From Opisthocomus hoazin (lineage: Eukaryota > Chordata > Aves > Opisthocomiformes > Opisthocomidae): a stretch of DNA of 64,000 nt. Of the stretch, positions 22,597 through 35,999 are shown piece by piece; position 1 is the stretch's first letter; the number at the start of each line of letters is the position of its first letter. The notes beneath the pieces were generated by a model. The model did not search any database. It saw nothing but the letters and a program-made list of their open reading frames with translations, and was not told the DNA's origin. The translations under genes and the position numbers were made by a program. The stretch spans positions 15,349,896 through 15,413,895 of the forward strand of contig NC_134433.1 of assembly GCF_030867145.1 (NCBI RefSeq), written 5' to 3'.

Positions 22597-25500
22597 AGCT
22601 CTGGCTGTCCCCAGCTGAGAGCAGGGAGCTCGGCTCAGAGTTCGCCCATTAAATGTAAGCCGTTCCCATTATGTTGCTCATAGTATGATGCCTTCGCAAG
22701 GGTGATGCCATAATAAAAATGGGCCTTAAAAAAACCACCAAAACGTGAGTGTTAGAGCCCAGTATTCGTAGCAGATTCCTGCCATAAATTCGGGGAGTGG
22801 AAGTGGACACCCAATCCAGATTAACTGCAGCGAGGAAAGCAAAAGAAAACTCTACAGCGAAGCCAGAGATTTACTGCGAACCCCAGCACCACGATCCCGT
22901 GCCGTTCAGCGAAGCGCCGCTATCTCCGGATAAATCACGGCAGCTGAGCAGGGCGCGCGGCGGTAGCTGGGGTTTCGGTGCCTCGCTCTGTGGCTCCGTT
23001 CCTGCTGCTGCCCTGTGGCTGCTGGAGCAGGCTGGGTGCCCACCGCCGGCACGGGCTTGCACGCCTCTCCTGCTGCAGATCCTCAGCCGTACGTGTGGAT
23101 GCGTGCAGCGTTAGCAGCTACATGAGAAAAAACAGTAACTGAGGTGGCAGCTTCAGCATCTGGGGTGTTTTTTCCCTTTGTGGGTGGTTTTCCAAGCTCC
23201 CCTTGTAATTCTGCAGTGGCACAGGGGCAGGCTGTGGGGTGGAGACCCTGTACACGGACGGGGTTTGTGGCTGCGGAGCTACAGTGGGATCGAGGAGCTG
23301 TAGGAGCTGCCTCCGGCACTGCCAGCATGTCTGGGCTGTCAGAGCTCTCTGCCAAGCCCGGCAGCCGGACCCTTTCCATCCTCAGTCCCCCACACCTCGG
23401 CTTCCGAGTAGGAGATGGGGGATCGTACCTCCTCCCTCGCCTTCCTCGCTGTCGTGTTGACCGACGCCGGAGATGTACAAGGAGTTCTGCCCCAACTTTG
23501 TGATTCAAATTGAAGTGGAGTTACAGAAATCAGCGTAACTGCACAGAGCCTGTGACTGGGAGCTGGGGCTGGCTTGGGGACCGTCTCTTGTCATACACAG
23601 GAGCTCCTGTCATGAAGTGACCCCGTCCCAGAAGAAACCTCAGGAGGCTGCTGTAATGCAAATACTTTTACTAGTAATAATTAAACAGCACTCTGGGGCG
23701 GCCAGCGGTCTCCAAAAGCTTGCAAATTGGGGCTTTTCTGGCCAGGAGAGCTTTAGGAGAGCGTCTTCCTCCTCACTGATCTAGCTGGTCAGGAGAGGAT
23801 GCTTCGAAGAGCTGCCGTGGTTTGTGCCGATGCCTGGGCTGGCTGCCGCGCTCCACTCCAGGTGACAGGGACCTGCCCGCCTCACCGATCGGGGATGAAC
23901 CAGCACCCTCAGCTCAGCCTGACCCTTATTCCTAAAGAAATGTCTGTGAACTGTTCCTCCTATTCCTGTTCACACCCCCAGAAATCCGGATTAACTTGCT
24001 GACTTCACCCCATAGCCCTGACCATGACGAGGACCTGGTGCTGTGGCCGGCTCCCGGCAGCGCTCCCTGCTCGCCGCCGAGCTTGGCTCAGGCACATCTC
24101 CCTGGCACTCTCGGCAAAGTGGTTTTCCCTCCATTCATCCAGCTGTGTTGCATGTGAACAGCTGGAATCACGGTGAAGCTCTTCCTACAGCAACATCAAC
24201 AGGGAAGACGCAAAGGACCGTGCCCAGGTCGATGCTGGGGAGAGGAAAGGTTCCCGTTGGGTGCAGCAGTCTTTGGGTCAGGACTTCAAAATAGCCAAAT
24301 TGCTCATGAATTTTATTTTAACTGAAATTCCCACCTTAAATTCTGGTCACAGCTATGAAGCTGGGTGCCCAACTAAGGAGAAGTCCATCCGGGCTTCTCC
24401 CCCCGCGCTGCCTGCGGAGCGGGACGGGGGGGACGCCGCTTGGCAGCTCTCCGCTGGCCGGGTGTCAGCACCCAACCACTGCTGAGTGCAAACGGCCGCG
24501 CTCGCGCGACGCAGGAGGCGGCTCGGGAGAAGGGTGCCCAGGGGTTGCTCGTAGCGACTTCCACCTGCGCGGCTCCGAGCATTTTATAAAGGATTAGTCT
24601 TTAAAATCACAAAACCCCTATGAAGCAGGTAGTTTATTTCCATTCTACGACAGAGGGATAGAGTCATGAGTAGGGATCATGACGTTCCGGGGATAATAGA
24701 GCCAAACATTGGCTGAGAGAGGGACAAGCGCAGCTCTCCGAGCCCCCCCTCTCAGGCTACTCTTGGTCGCCCAAACTTGCCTGGCTCCAGGCTATCTAGT
24801 CAGCTCTGAAGGACTATAAACTTAGAGTTTGCTGGAAAAATAAGTCACATAAAAGCCAGAAAACCTTACCTTCACAAGGAAAACATTAAAAACTGCCTTA
24901 TCTTGGTCAACTTGTAGACTTAAATCCCTTTTATATTTGTTTGGAAAGCATCAGAAACAAAACAACTTTGGTTCTTTCTCCTCGTTGAGATGTGTCCTTG
25001 TTTCTCGGTGGTTCCCAACGCCTGGTTCGTCCCGCTGCCTTTTTTCTCACTGTGTGGCCAACCAACCTGGAGGAAACTCTTGGGGATGAGGAGAGAGAGG
25101 GAAGAAAAAATAACAAACTATGAAAGTGATGGGGAAAAATTGCTCTCCTGTTTCCTCTAAAGCAAGAAAATGTCGAGGAAAAACTTTCATACAGATTTTT
25201 CCAGTGTTTTTCAGTGAAAAATATGTTTCCTCAGAGAAATTTCAGGTCATTCTATGACTAAATAGCGAGTCTGCTTATTATTCTGTCTGGTGCTCCAGGA
25301 CTTTTTTTTTTTTAAGTGAAAACAACTTGAGAGAGAGAGAAAATCTCTTTGACGTTAAAATCAAATCGGTGTGTTTGAAAGTAATTGGACAGGCCTGGGA
25401 AAAAAACGCTTAGTCGATAATTTTGAATTATGAAATGACCATCGCGCCGTGTGAGGTGACCGGGGAGGCTCGGCAGTGACCGCGAGGTGCAGGCAGGCGT

Positions 25501-28004
25501 GGGGCAGGGTCCCCCACACCCGTCCACACCTCCTGACTGTGGTGCAAACACCCTTCCTCATCCTCCCCATCGCCTCCATCCACTTCGGAGCTTAATTAGA
25601 TGGGGAGACGGTGGAGCGCTGCCTCGAGAGCGCGGTTATCTGGGCAGCATCCTTGGGGGCCGCAGCTCCGTGTGCCGGGGATGCAAACGACGGCGGTTTC
25701 CACCGGCCGAGATCCCTGCCCGAACCTCGCTGGCAGAGCCATCCCTCACCAAGCTGGGTCTGGGAAGATGAAGATTCATGACTTGTGAGATTGTAGGGCC
25801 AGATCAGCCAGGGAGGTTAGACCAAAAATTCACCTTTTGCTCTTTTTAGAAAAAAACAAGGAGAAAAAGCTTTTTTTGTTTTGCTTTTGCTTATTTTTGC
25901 TTTCTCCTTCTTTCTCTTTTCCCCTGAAGAGGAGCGAGGTCCCACACCTTCATTACTAAGAAGCAATGCAGTGGCCCGAAGCACCCCCGAGCTGTACGGC
26001 AGCTCTGCCCGCTGGGTCCTGCCGGGATGGGCTTGGGGCGCTTCCCCCTCCCCAGGTCATCTCCTCCATCCCAAGAAACGCCGGCAGTTTGTCGCCAGCT
26101 CTGGCCGGGCTGCCATATCTCTCACCTCCCCTCCCCATCAAACGTGGGGCGTGGAGAAAGGTTAAATTCAGGTCAGCCCTCCCCGCTCACACATTTCCGA
26201 GAGCATCCCTTGGAAAGCCGCAGGGATCCCCGGGCCGGTGGTGCCCGCCGACTCCGGAGTCAAGGTGAGAAGAGCGGCGGGCACGGGGACGGGTTCACAG
26301 CCCCGTGCTTCCCGCAGCGCGTCCTCCTCGGAACCAACAGGGCTTGTGGCGGGCTGGGGGCGAGGGGTGGGTGGTAAACAAATGCGCCTTTGAAGAGTGA
26401 CAGTGAAATAAATCACCCGGTTACTGCGTTGGCACGCTTGGTAACGCCGTGATCGTGAAGCGGGGACTGTCGGGAACGCCTGCGACCGCGCCACGGCAGC
26501 GGCTGGGGTGGGGGCTGCCACCAGGACCGTCCCCTTCCACGGCTGGGGGGCACAGCAGGTTCAGTCTTGCAGACCACTGATGAACCTCACCTTAATTGGG
26601 GTGCTCATGCCTTAAAACGCAGGGTGCTGGTATTCTTGCTGGCGCAGCCGTCGCTCCCACGGGCGAGGCGAGTGGGATTTCATCAGGCGTCACAGCCTAA
26701 CGCCGATGTTTACCTTCAGCCGGTGGCCATCGGTGCGTGGCCGCCGTTCAGCTCCACCACACACGTCCTCAGCTCCACCAGCCCAGAGCGCCTGGTGCAG
26801 AGACCCCCGTGTTCAGTTTTGCCTGGAATTCAACAGATTTGGGATCAGGGTTGCAGCCTGGTCTGGGGGTTTATCCCAGGATGGGGGAGGGGGTTTCTCC
26901 TCCTGGATTTGCTCTCTCTCCGCTGCGCTGCATGGTCCTTGCCCAGCCTGGGAGCGTGTGGGTGCATGGCCCAAAGGTGCTCCAGCACCTCAGCCCCGTG
27001 GGCTTCAGGCTCATATTTGCTTAACACTGGTGGGGTTGGTTAAATGAGCTCCTCTAAATTCGACAAGAAAATCTGAGCGGATATAAGCTGGGTGTCAGAG
27101 TGTCACTGAAAGTGGGTGCAACCCTTTGTTTTCACTAAATCTGCATAAAATCGTGCTTTTACGTGCTGTGGCTCTGTGTAAATCCTGCTCCTGACCGACT
27201 CAACAGAGATCGGAGGTAATCCTCGTTTTAGCTGAATTACGTGTCTGGACGCCTCTCTCCATCCTGGACTCAACCACGGCTGCGCAGGCTGCCCGTGCCC
27301 CTCCTGCCCTCCCCTGTGCTCTGGGTAAGGAATTCCCAACTTTCCACTGGACCTGGCTGGGACCAGGTAGATGGAGAAGGAAATGAGGAGGAGGAGGAGG
27401 CTCCTTCCTCCACTGAGAGCTTCAGCCCTCATCGTGGTGCACAGGCTTCACAGTGGCCTCACTGGGACTGCTCAGCCCCCGGGCATAAAGTGGAGCGGGT
27501 GCTTAAAGGCTTGATCCTGAGCCACAGGAGTCGAACGTTTTTCTGCTGACTTGAGGAGGAGCAGGATCCGGCCTCGGGTCCCCGCGGGTTTGGGGCCAGA
27601 GGGCTCCGTGCCTCATGCGGTCCTGCCCCAACAAAGGAGAGGGCAGAGAAAAGGGAAGCAAGGGCGGTGAAGTACGGAAAAAAATGAGGAATACTGAAAT
27701 GAAGTTGTGCTCATTCAGCTCCCTCAGATGCCCGGGTCTCCAGCATCCATATGCAGCAATCCCTGACAATACCACTCTGCACTTTCTAAAAGAGTAACTA
27801 CCAGCCTGGGAAACAAACCTGGGAATGGACAAAATTCAGCAGAACGCCGCATCTACAGAGGCTTTAGGATAAACGTAACAAGGCAACTGCTAGGCAAAAA
27901 AAAAAAAAATTAAAACGTAGAAAATTGACATTTGGAATTGAGCTGGGATGTGCGCTGGAAACGCCATCGTCTTATCGACAAGGGGGGGACCTGCAGCCCT
28001 TTCT

Positions 28005-28140
28005 TAAACCCCAATGATACAGGCTAATTTATATGCAGTTATTCACGTGTGCAGTAAATTCCAATTATGTTTACAGATGTCTGCTTAACATTTATGGAAA
28101 AGGAACCTCAGCATGTCTGAAATGTCCTTATAAGGGTTTG
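28005..28140. promoter_or_regulatory. Candidate regulatory element with a perfect CArG box
   Basis: AT-rich block with CCAATTATG, a TGTTTAC forkhead site and a perfect CCTTATAAGG CArG box (SRF consensus) at 28126-28135, flanked by T-rich low-complexity DNA. Confidence 0.35.
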
Positions 28141-29514
28141 GACTGGGCTATCTTTTTTTCTTTTTTCTCTTTTTTTTTAACCAACACCAATTTAATTATA
28201 TTTTGCTGATTTAAAAAAAAAAAAAATCCAGCTGAGCTCGCTGATAGAAGGTTTAACATCTAATGCATATATTTTGGTTGTGTGACCATTTCAGATATGT
28301 TTTAACTATGTTTTTTTGTTTTCTTATAAAACTCAGGAGTTTACTTGAATTTTTAGACCTGCAAAAAAAAAAAAGCAGCAACAAATAAGCGCAGTGAAAG
28401 ACGCACAGGTTCTCAAATGGCTTCCTGTTGTACCTCATTTTTATTCTTTGTCTGGGAATTTCGTTATGTAAAAGCAAAATTTCATCGCCCCCGCGCTGCG
28501 TGAGCTGCGCTGGCGGACCCGGGGGTGCGACCGTCTCGCCCGTCGCAGGGTGGCCGTTCGCCCTCGGCCGCGTGACGCAGCCTCGCGCCCGTCCTCGTTC
28601 TTCCCTGCCAAAGGGGTTTGCTCCTGCGCGTTTGCTCCTCCCGTCTGCGCGCTCGGCTGCGGTTTTGTACCGTCTCGTGTGCTGTCGCTGCTGGTGACCG
28701 TAGCGTTAGCGGGGCCGAGCGGGTTGTTCTCCGAGCCCCGGCGTGCGGGGGTCCCTGCCCCGAGACCCCGCAGCCCGGATGGATCCCGCAGGCAGCTGGG
28801 CACGCGCCCGCAAGGGTGGCTTTTCTGGCTGTGGTAGTAATAAGAAAAATGTGTGTTTTGAAGATGCGTGGGGCAAGAAGCAGCGGTTCTTACGCTCTCG
28901 TGCCCTGGGTCGGGGCTCTGCGGGTGGCTGCACCCCGGGAGGTGACAGTGCGGTGCGGGGACCTGCCTGGCCAGAGCCGGACCTCGCCGCAGGGGATTTA
29001 CTGCAAGGAAAAGGGCATTTTCTGCCAGTTCTCAAGCTGCTGTTTTCAAACATTTTCCCTCCACTTTCTCAATTTGCGACCCTCGTCGTTTGTCACAGCG
29101 CGTTGTGTGAGCAGCATCGCGGCGAGCAGCCGCCTGGCTCCGCGGCCGGCTGGGGACAGCTGGTGTCCGGCCGGGCACCATGCGCTGGGCACGGCCCCGG
29201 CGCAGCCCCGGGGCACCCGAGACGGGGATCTCCACGCAAAACTGACCGTGAAGATGGAGTTTTTGGTGCCTGCCTCCACTCGCTTTTCCTCTGGAGAGCG
29301 AAGGCGATGCACGCTCGCCTCCCAGGGCTCGGCAGCGATGCGGGAGTCACCCCGGGTCCCACCCTGGTGTCCTGGGTGGCATCGGGTCCCTGGACAAGGC
29401 TGGCCCTGCCCGTGCCCGGCGACTCGGTAGGAGCATTGCTGCCCTGCCCGCTGGCACAGCCGCTCGTGGTGGGGCTGTGTTCGCCGGCGGAATGGGAAGG
29501 CTTTTCCATGGTCA

Positions 29515-29596
29515 TTTTTAAAGGTAAACAAGTCCGTTTCTTACATTTTAATTTCTTACTTGTGTTTTTAAAGATAAACAAGTCCATTTCTTACAT
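29515..29596. repeat. Two 32-bp direct repeats with forkhead-type cores, 50-bp period
   Basis: 29515-29546 and 29565-29596 match at 30 of 32 bases. Each contains a TAAACA core preceded by G or A (forkhead-factor consensus). AT-rich within a GC-rich neighbourhood. Confidence 0.75.
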
Positions 29597-31263
29597 ACAG
29601 TACCTGAATTTAAATAGGGGAATGAAAACTGCATCGGTGTTTGGAACTGGCGTTTCCCTCCCGTGTGAAGCACCAGGCCTGTAGAACATCACTCTGGGGT
29701 TTGGGAAGCTACGGTAGGAAATCGCCTTTCCAGAGCACCCAGAGCCCTAAACCGCTCGTCAGACACTGGGGAGATCCTGCAACACCGGAGGACTCTGCCC
29801 TGCGCGTCCGCCTGGCCGGCCTGCGGGCGGAGGGGGAAGGGAACCTGCCCGTGCGCTCCCTTGGACAGGGGACATCATCTCCTGCGGGTATGCAGAGGAG
29901 ATTTGTTTCGAATTAACACCTTATTGATCCTGTGTAAAGACATCGAGGGAACGGCTCTGAGCGGCGATGGCGCGCAGCGCACGGCGGGCGCCCGCGGAGC
30001 TCCGTCGGCACGCGGCCCCGCTCTCCGCTGCACTTCACCCTCTGCACCGAGGCCACGGTGATGGAGCTGCCGCGGACGCTGACCCCGCCGAGGGAAAGGG
30101 AACCCCTTCCTTCACCAGCCTTGGGGCAAGAGAAGCGATAACAGCCTAAGGGCGTAACATTTGGTGTGGGTTTAGGTTGGTCTGAGAGCATGCAGATCCG
30201 GGCCTCAGAGATCCGTCCAGGAACTCCCCCAAAGCTCAGGTCGGGAAGGGGACAAACGCCCCGGCTCCTTCGCAGAGGTGACGCGACCCTTTGCGAAGCC
30301 CCCCCGGCGGGCAGCAGGCGGGCTGCCAGGCCAGGACCACGGGCAAGGGGCTTTAATACCTGGGGTGCTGGGCGGGAAGAGGTGCTTGTCCTCGTCATCA
30401 GCAGCCCAGCACGGCGAGCGTCAACGAGGAAGCTCGGAGAGGGCAGACAAGGAAGACCATGCTGTGGTCAGAGTAACTTATTCGGTCTGAGAGCATACGT
30501 GGAATAAATGTGTCAGACTTTAAAGATGAGTTTTGTTTATTAGCACACCCTTAGGGAAATAATTTGTGCATCATCAGGAGTGATGTCTTCTCACCACCCA
30601 TCTTCATGATTATTAAAGTATTTATCTAATAGCAAATTTCTTTCAGGCATTTATTCTGGAATGTTATAGGCTTTACAAATATTTACTAATTACAGCAAAG
30701 AAGATTTTATTTCAACAACTGGAAAACCACATCTGCAGGGAATTCTGCAGACTCCGAGTTTCAGAGTCTGAGCATCTCAGGAAATTTCCGTTCTCATACG
30801 CACACGACATCACCACACTCCCAGCACGAGGCAGAGCAGCACAGAACAGCTCCTTCAGATAATCGGTACCAGTGAAACCAGCGTCATTTCCCAGGCAGGA
30901 GAAACACGTTGTAAAACCGTGCCCTGGGTCTGGGGTCGCTCCCGAAGGAAGTGCAGATAAACAAGGGACTCTCCGTTTCAAACAAGGTTCACGTGTTCGT
31001 AAGAAAAACAAGCTCCCGTGGCTTGGTGGCTGCGCTGGTTCTGGGTCGGATGCGTCGGCCTCTGCTCTCCGGAGCTGCCTTCACCTGTGGATACAGAGAA
31101 ATGAGAAGAGCACACGGGACCGGGCTGAGGTGAAGGTCTCGGAGCCCGATAACTCGTGACAAACTCAATGAGGAGCTATGAAAGGCCATCAGTAAGGCGA
31201 GGAGCGGAGTGATGTCTCCCCGCTGGCTGGTGAGCTATCCTGGTTACGTAGCACCTTGCTGGT

Positions 31264-31318
31264 CTTGATGATCTTAGAGGTCTTTTCCAGCCTTAATGAC
31301 TCTATGATCCTATAATTG
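31264..31318 (+). mobile_element. CR1 LINE 3' tail fragment, very short
   Basis: CTTGATGATCTTAGAGGTCT, then TTTCCAGCCTTAATGACTCTATG and decayed tail units. About 55 bp; the nearest recognised CR1 to LHX1. Confidence 0.8.
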
Positions 31319-34300
31319 TGGGAGCAGCCAATGTGGGAAGCTGTAACGCGCGACGGTAACAGCCTGCTGCCCCCCGTCCAGCGAGTAACCCTGCGCTGGA
31401 AGTACCGAGGAGGAAGAAGACCTGTTCAGACTGTGGCATGACAAAGCCAGGGGAGCACAGCCTTTCTCACGACATTTTTGCCGCTTTGGATGGATAACGC
31501 CGTCGCGGGGCTGCGTTGCCTGCGCAGGCGATGCCCTGCGGAGCGAGACGGCCGCTCCGGTCTGGAGGGGAGGGCATCCCCATCGCCAGGCAACGCGATA
31601 AGGAATGGAGCTGGGGGGTGATGGAGTCTGACGGGCGCAGGGCATCCGCGCGGGAGTTGGGAGATTCGGGTCGTGCCTGCGCCAGGGTGACCCTTGAGAA
31701 GCTGCTCCCCACCCCGTGCCCTCCCACGCCGCCTCGCGCTGCGCTGGCAGGGAGCTCCAGGCCCAGCTGGAATACCAGTGACAATGACGCTGAGGAATGA
31801 CTTTTTTAGAACTATATGAGTTTTTTAAAATGAGCTTCTGAGCATGGAGATTGGTCCTTGGCCATGCCGGCGTGTGGCTCTGCCCGACACATGGGACCTG
31901 TCATGGAGCGCAGCAGAGCATCGTCAGGCAGGACCCTCACAGGGATGGAGCTCTACCCTGGCTTCTCCTGGAAAAAGATTTGAAACTAGTGAAATTTCAC
32001 ATTCTAGAACAAAATGATCTGGGTCTTTTTCATCTTGAAAATGGTATATTGATGTGTTCCACAGTAATGGGATTGTGGCTGTGCACGCCACGTCTTGCTA
32101 TAGTGTTGAAATAAGCTGTGTACGCGTACAGCCGAACTCTAGAACATCACTTACTGCTGTACAGAGACAGGGAAGGTACCGGGGCTTTTGAGTGTGTATT
32201 TTTAATAAAACAACGTGTTTGGCCACATCTCCTTACTGCAGTGCTCCAGTTCCATGCCAGCACAGTGGTGACCCGGCAGAAATCAGCTGCTCAGTCGGCA
32301 GCTCGGGTGTCGGGAGCAGCGCGGTGCTGTGCAGTGCTAACAAGCCCTGTCTGGAGCGTGCCGCTGACCTCTTAAATTGCCTCCACGCTTGCAGCGTGGG
32401 AGCGCTTCGAGCCGCCGGTCCCCGCGCAGCGTCTGCGTTTCACCTGGCCCTTGCCCACCTGGCCCAGGCAGACAAGGTGTTGCGCTGAGCCGGAGCCACC
32501 CGGCAGATGGGAACTTTGCTGGGCTCAAACTGCGCGAACCCAGCTGCCTCCATTTGTGGGCAGAAGATAAAGCGGGGAGAAAGAAGGGCACGCTGGCCAG
32601 AGCCTCCACATCCTGTCAGAAGCCTTAAAATAGAAGCCTGTATAAATAGGGTGCGACATAGGATATTATATAGTACCGCGGTATCAAATTGCAGAATCTA
32701 TATATAGCGGAGGATTCGTCAGAGGCCGGGACTAAGCAGACAGATATAAATACAGCCAGGAGCTCTGGATTCGTTTCCACAAGCGGCGAGGGAAGTTTGC
32801 GGTGCTGGGGTACCTGCTCCACCCAGGTGACGCTGTCCCGTCACCCCGAGCCCAGATCTGCTCCTACGTCTGCGGCGGGCAGGCGGAGGGCAGTACTGGC
32901 AGTACTGGTACCAGTGCAGGCGTATTATCCCTATATGTTATTGGGATGCTCCTATTTGTTTGGACTTCAATTATTTTTCTCAAACGTTCTGTGTGATGGT
33001 GATGTCAGACACCAAACGCTGACGTTCTGCTGGTGACAGAAAACCTCTTGCGTTGGGAACCCTCTTCTCCGGCTGCTTGCAAAGGACGAGTAGCGCAGCA
33101 GCTCATTTTCTGTGCGTGTACGGGGAGCCAGTGGCAGCGTTCGGTAGAGGAAAGTCCGTGCGGTTACTCCTTTCTAAGCAGGAGGATAGGCTCTTGTTGG
33201 GTAGGAAGGCGCCGTCCGCTCTCCGAAAGAAGAGGAATTTTCCCAGAGTCACGCAGCGGGGCAGCGGCAGGAGCGGGGGAAGAGGTCTGGGCACCCTGCT
33301 CCCTCCGACGCTGCCGACAGCCCCTCCGCCTCTGCACAAAATCGCGCCTACGTGTCGGCTACGTGGGTGAGACGGACTCCCACTCCCAGGGAAGTTCAGC
33401 GACTGTGAAATTAGTAAATTACACAGGCCCGCAGAACTTAGAAAAACAATATAATCCTGGGGGTACTGAGATAATTAATTTGCTAATCAACTACACCTTG
33501 CTTTTTTTAATCTGCAAAAAGCACGCCGGTTTTGTTTCCCCGTTTCAGCTGCCTGAAGAAGAGCGATGTTTCGGGCGGCGAAGCCGGAGGGGCCTGGGGC
33601 TGCGGGCCATGGGGAGCAGCCCCCTGCACAGCGCGGTGACCCCCGCCAGAGCTGGGCGATGCTTTTGGGGGGGCCCTCGCTGTGCTCTGGATCAGGCCCC
33701 CGGGTCCAGCTGCCGAGGTGCGAGGGGAGAGCCGGGGCTGCGGGGTTCCTGCAGATGTTCGGCGCTGGTCTGTCTGCCGGTCTCGCTGCGCCGTTGTTTG
33801 CTTTAAATCATTTCAGATGCGGAGGTTGTCAGACAAGACAATTAACATGGGGAAGGGGGAAAGTATTACCATCCATTATTTGCCGTAACGTGAATTTAAG
33901 CCGGGAAGTCAAATGATAAAATACGTGGTGAAAAGTCTTGGCGGTGGGAGTGCCTCGATGAGTAATAGCCTTGGGCTTCCGAGCCTTGAACTTAACGTGC
34001 TAAGTAAATCCCCGAGGTCAAAAAGTATGAAAATTGTTGCAGCTCGGGGAGATATATTTTAACTTCGCAAAAAAAGGTCCTCGCAGCATCGCTGCCGGGC
34101 TCCGGCGGGGCCGGCAGCTCCGGGAGAGCCGCGGGGCTGAGGCCGGCCGCGGGGATTGGGGGGTGGGGGGGGGGGAACACCGAGAAATAGATGCTAGGAG
34201 GCTTCGTGGCGGGGGGAGCGGCTCCGGCCGGCCCCCAGCCCCGCTGCTCCGCCAGGGGAAGCGATCGCTGGGTCCGCCGCGACCCCCTGGAGCCCCCCCC

Positions 34301-35999
34301 CCCGCCTCCCGGTGAGCGGGGCCGGGCGGGGGTCCCCACTCCGCTCCGCCGCGCCCCCAGCCTTCCCCTTTCACCCTCCTTCTCCCCGTCGAGCTGACCA
34401 CGCGGCGGGATTTATGGCGAGGGATGTTTTAGCAGCAATCCCCCCGAGCCCCCCGCCAGCCCTAAATCCCCAGCCCGCTCTCCCTGGGAGACCTCCTGAC
34501 ACGGAGCATGCCGAAACAGCTTCGTTTTGCCTATGCATTAGCAATCTATTTTACCTTTCTGACATCTCTCACACATAAAACCGTAAGAGAGAAATAAAAT
34601 ATCTGTCTCTGGGCGAAAATAAAGCTTTGCCTCCCTCCTGATCTATAGGATATAAAATAAAGCCATGGCTTTGATAGCGGCTTTTCCTTACACCGGAGTT
34701 GCTTTTGCAGGCGCGGAGACAATGAAGATGGATGAGCCGGGACCGCGGCGTCCTCCCGGGGCTGGCTTCACCCTCTTTTTTTATAGTCTCCCCCGCTTTA
34801 CCCCACCCCCCCTCCCGGCTCCCGCCACCTCTTTACTTTTCTTTCTTTTTCTCTTTTATTCGTCTTTTATCTGCCCTTTCTCTCTTTAACAACGTGAAGA
34901 AGAAAAAAAATAAAGCCGCGCTGGGCTGTCGCGCACCCGGGGTCCCCCCGCCCCGCTCGTCCCGGGGTTCCCCCCGGGGCCTGCTCCCCGCCCCCGGCAG
35001 CTCTCACTCACACGCCGAGACGCACACCTCGGATTTGTAATTATTTATTAACTATATTTCCCATAAACAATGCATGAGCGCGGAGTGTAAGCGACAGCAT
35101 TTAGCGGCGTGGAAGGAAACGCGGGAGGGGTAATCGGGGGGGGGGGTGTGGAAAAATAAATAAGAAAAAGGGAAAAGCGAGCGGAGCCGGGATGGGGGGA
35201 ACGGTGCGGGACCGCCCGGGCGTGTTTACCCGCAGCATCGACCCGAGCGTGGCAGAACAAACCGCTTAGCTCTAATATAGAATTTAAAGATATTTTTTTT
35301 TCTTCTTTTTCTTTTTTTCCCCCCAAACCCCTTTAAACCCACCCCGGCGCTGAGCGATGGCTGCTGCCCAGCGCAGGGTTTATTGCGCGGGGATGGTTCT
35401 CCGGGCTTAATTACATCTTAACTTCAATATTTGTTTAATGCATTAGCCGCATATATATTTGAGCAGGCGGAGGCGCTTTTCTTGCCGGGGAAAGGGCTGG
35501 GAGAAAAGGGGGGGTGGGGTGGTGTTGTCCCCACAACGGGTTTGCCCCCCCCGCAGCGGTGATCGGGATGCAGGTGAAGATGAGGAGGATCCACCCGCCG
35601 GGGATGCGACCGGTTGCTCCACCGGCCGCCCGAAACCCGCCACCGCCAGCGACCCCGGGAGCGCTCGTTGCGAAAACGTTGCGAAGGAAGGGGGGGAAAA
35701 ATAAAATTAAAAAATAAAATAAAATAAAAAAAGGGTCCCCGGAGCTCTGCCTGCGGCCCCGTGGCAGAGAGCGAAACCCCATCAGCGGGCGCAGCGGTGC
35801 CGGCAGGCTGATGTTGAACTGAAAAGACGGGAACGACACCGATAAAATGCAAATTGAAACTCGCCTGAAAGGAACTTTTTTTTCCCCCTCTTCTGTACTA
35901 AATTTAAAATAAATCTGAGATTTTGTTTGGTTTTGTTTTACTCTTTTAATTTCTTTTTTTTTTCTTTTTTTTTCCCCCGGGCCCGGGTGGGGCAGCGCC
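31319..35999. other. LHX1 proximal upstream region, no gene seen
   Basis: AT-rich pieces at about 32630-32760, 33400-33520, 34510-34680 and 35030-35080 alternate with GC-rich sequence that becomes the promoter island. TAATTA-type motifs occur near 33472 and 35040. In mammals a divergent noncoding transcript (LHX1-DT) lies on this side; nothing in the sequence itself demonstrates one here. Confidence 0.5.

Larger units (their letters stand above)
22597..31263. other. Intergenic, no gene seen
   Basis: Mixed sequence with low-complexity A/T runs (25300, 27896, 28151-28215) and a CpG-rich patch at 28490-28790. The 32-bp repeat pair (29.5 kb) and CArG element (28.1 kb) are listed separately. A TAAT-rich island at about 30510-30710 is a further candidate element. 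A 313-codon open frame over 28743-29684 lacks any recognisable domain. Confidence 0.5.

Noticed and set aside
28743-29684. 313-codon open frame, + strand
   Set aside because: No recognisable domain, overlaps a second long frame over the same sequence, runs into AT-rich repeat DNA at its end and lacks promoter or splice context. A lncRNA is possible but not shown.
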